A stretch of DNA of 6,101 nucleotides from Acidobacteria bacterium RIFCSPHIGHO2_01_FULL_67_28 (GTDB taxonomy: Bacteria; Acidobacteriota; Terriglobia; Acidiferrales; 2-02-FULL-67-57): positions 2,557 through 8,657 of the forward strand of contig MEKM01000179.1 in assembly GCA_001766965.1 (NCBI GenBank), in the 5' to 3' direction. The notes under the pieces were generated by a model. The model worked only from the letters and a program-made list of their open reading frames with translations. It did not search any database and was not told the origin of the DNA. This document shows positions 6,061-6,101 of this stretch, piece by piece. The translations under genes were made by a program, and so were the position numbers. The first letter of the stretch is position 1, and each line of letters starts with the position of its first letter.

Positions 6061-6101
6061 GCCAGCCCCTCCTTTTCGTCCCAGCCGTAGACCAGGTTCA
6101 G
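6057..6101 (-). CDS. argC: N-acetyl-gamma-glutamyl-phosphate reductase, C-terminal end only (partial)
   Basis: Only the last 14 codons and a TGA stop are in the window; the gene begins beyond position 6101. The peptide reads LNLVYGWDEKEGLA. It resembles the usual C-terminus of ArgC, in which an N-L-(M/V)-(Y/L)-G segment ends the last beta strand, followed by a short acidic tail and a terminal G-L. ArgC reduces N-acetylglutamyl-5-phosphate to the semialdehyde with NADPH, the third step of arginine synthesis. The stop overlaps the GTG start of argB by 4 nt (GTGA), which fits the argC-argB order seen in many bacteria. The call rests on a very short peptide plus context; no catalytic residue is visible. 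Confidence 0.8.
   Translation of the reverse strand: MNLVYGWDEKEGLA
6068..6074 (-). promoter_or_regulatory. Ribosome binding site of argB
   Basis: AAGGAGG on the minus strand lies 7 nt before the GTG at 6060. It is the best Shine-Dalgarno match in the window and sits inside the last codons of argC. It decides in favour of the GTG start of argB. Confidence 0.85.

Noticed and set aside
1..6101. A hidden mobile element, CRISPR array, RNA gene or defence system
   Set aside because: Conserved metabolic genes cover the whole window on one strand. No spaced repeats, terminal inverted repeats, tRNA-like folds or non-metabolic domains were seen on reading both strands.

Overview
The window is a GC-rich bacterial chromosome segment that is coding from end to end, with every supported gene on the minus strand. 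Read in the direction of transcription (from 6101 down to 1), it is an arginine-biosynthesis operon: the last codons of argC, then argB, argD, argF, argG, argH, and a short GNAT-type N-acetylglutamate synthase (argA-like) that runs off the left edge. No tRNA, rRNA, mobile element, CRISPR array, phage gene or defence gene was found. No intergenic stretch reaches even 10 bases, because all six junctions are overlaps. The operon promoter would lie beyond position 6101 and the terminator beyond position 1; neither is visible.

Layout: argC 3' end (6057-6101), argB N-acetylglutamate kinase (5275-6060), argD acetylornithine aminotransferase (4049-5278), argF ornithine carbamoyltransferase (3054-4052), argG argininosuccinate synthase (1856-3061), argH argininosuccinate lyase (438-1859), argA-like acetyltransferase (1-451, lacking only its extreme C-terminus). 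The overlaps are 4, 4, 4, 8, 4 and 14 nt, which suggests tight translational coupling. Four of the six visible start codons are GTG.

Together the genes cover glutamate to N-acetylglutamate (argA), its phosphorylation (argB), reduction (argC), transamination to N-acetylornithine (argD), and ornithine to citrulline, argininosuccinate and arginine (argF, argG, argH). The one step not represented is removal of the acetyl group from N-acetylornithine (argE or argJ). The OTC has the ornithine-type SMG loop and HCLP motif, so a deacetylated substrate is expected and that gene should lie elsewhere.

The GC-rich composition, the small GNAT-type NAGS linked to argH and the general character of the proteins suggest an Acidobacteriota-like organism or another GC-rich, non-actinobacterial soil or environmental lineage. 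This placement is an impression from sequence style and has low confidence. The window looks like conserved core metabolism. I see no undescribed system in it; the points worth a second look concern operon architecture, the short NAGS and its cysteine cluster, and a hairpin at the argF/argG junction.
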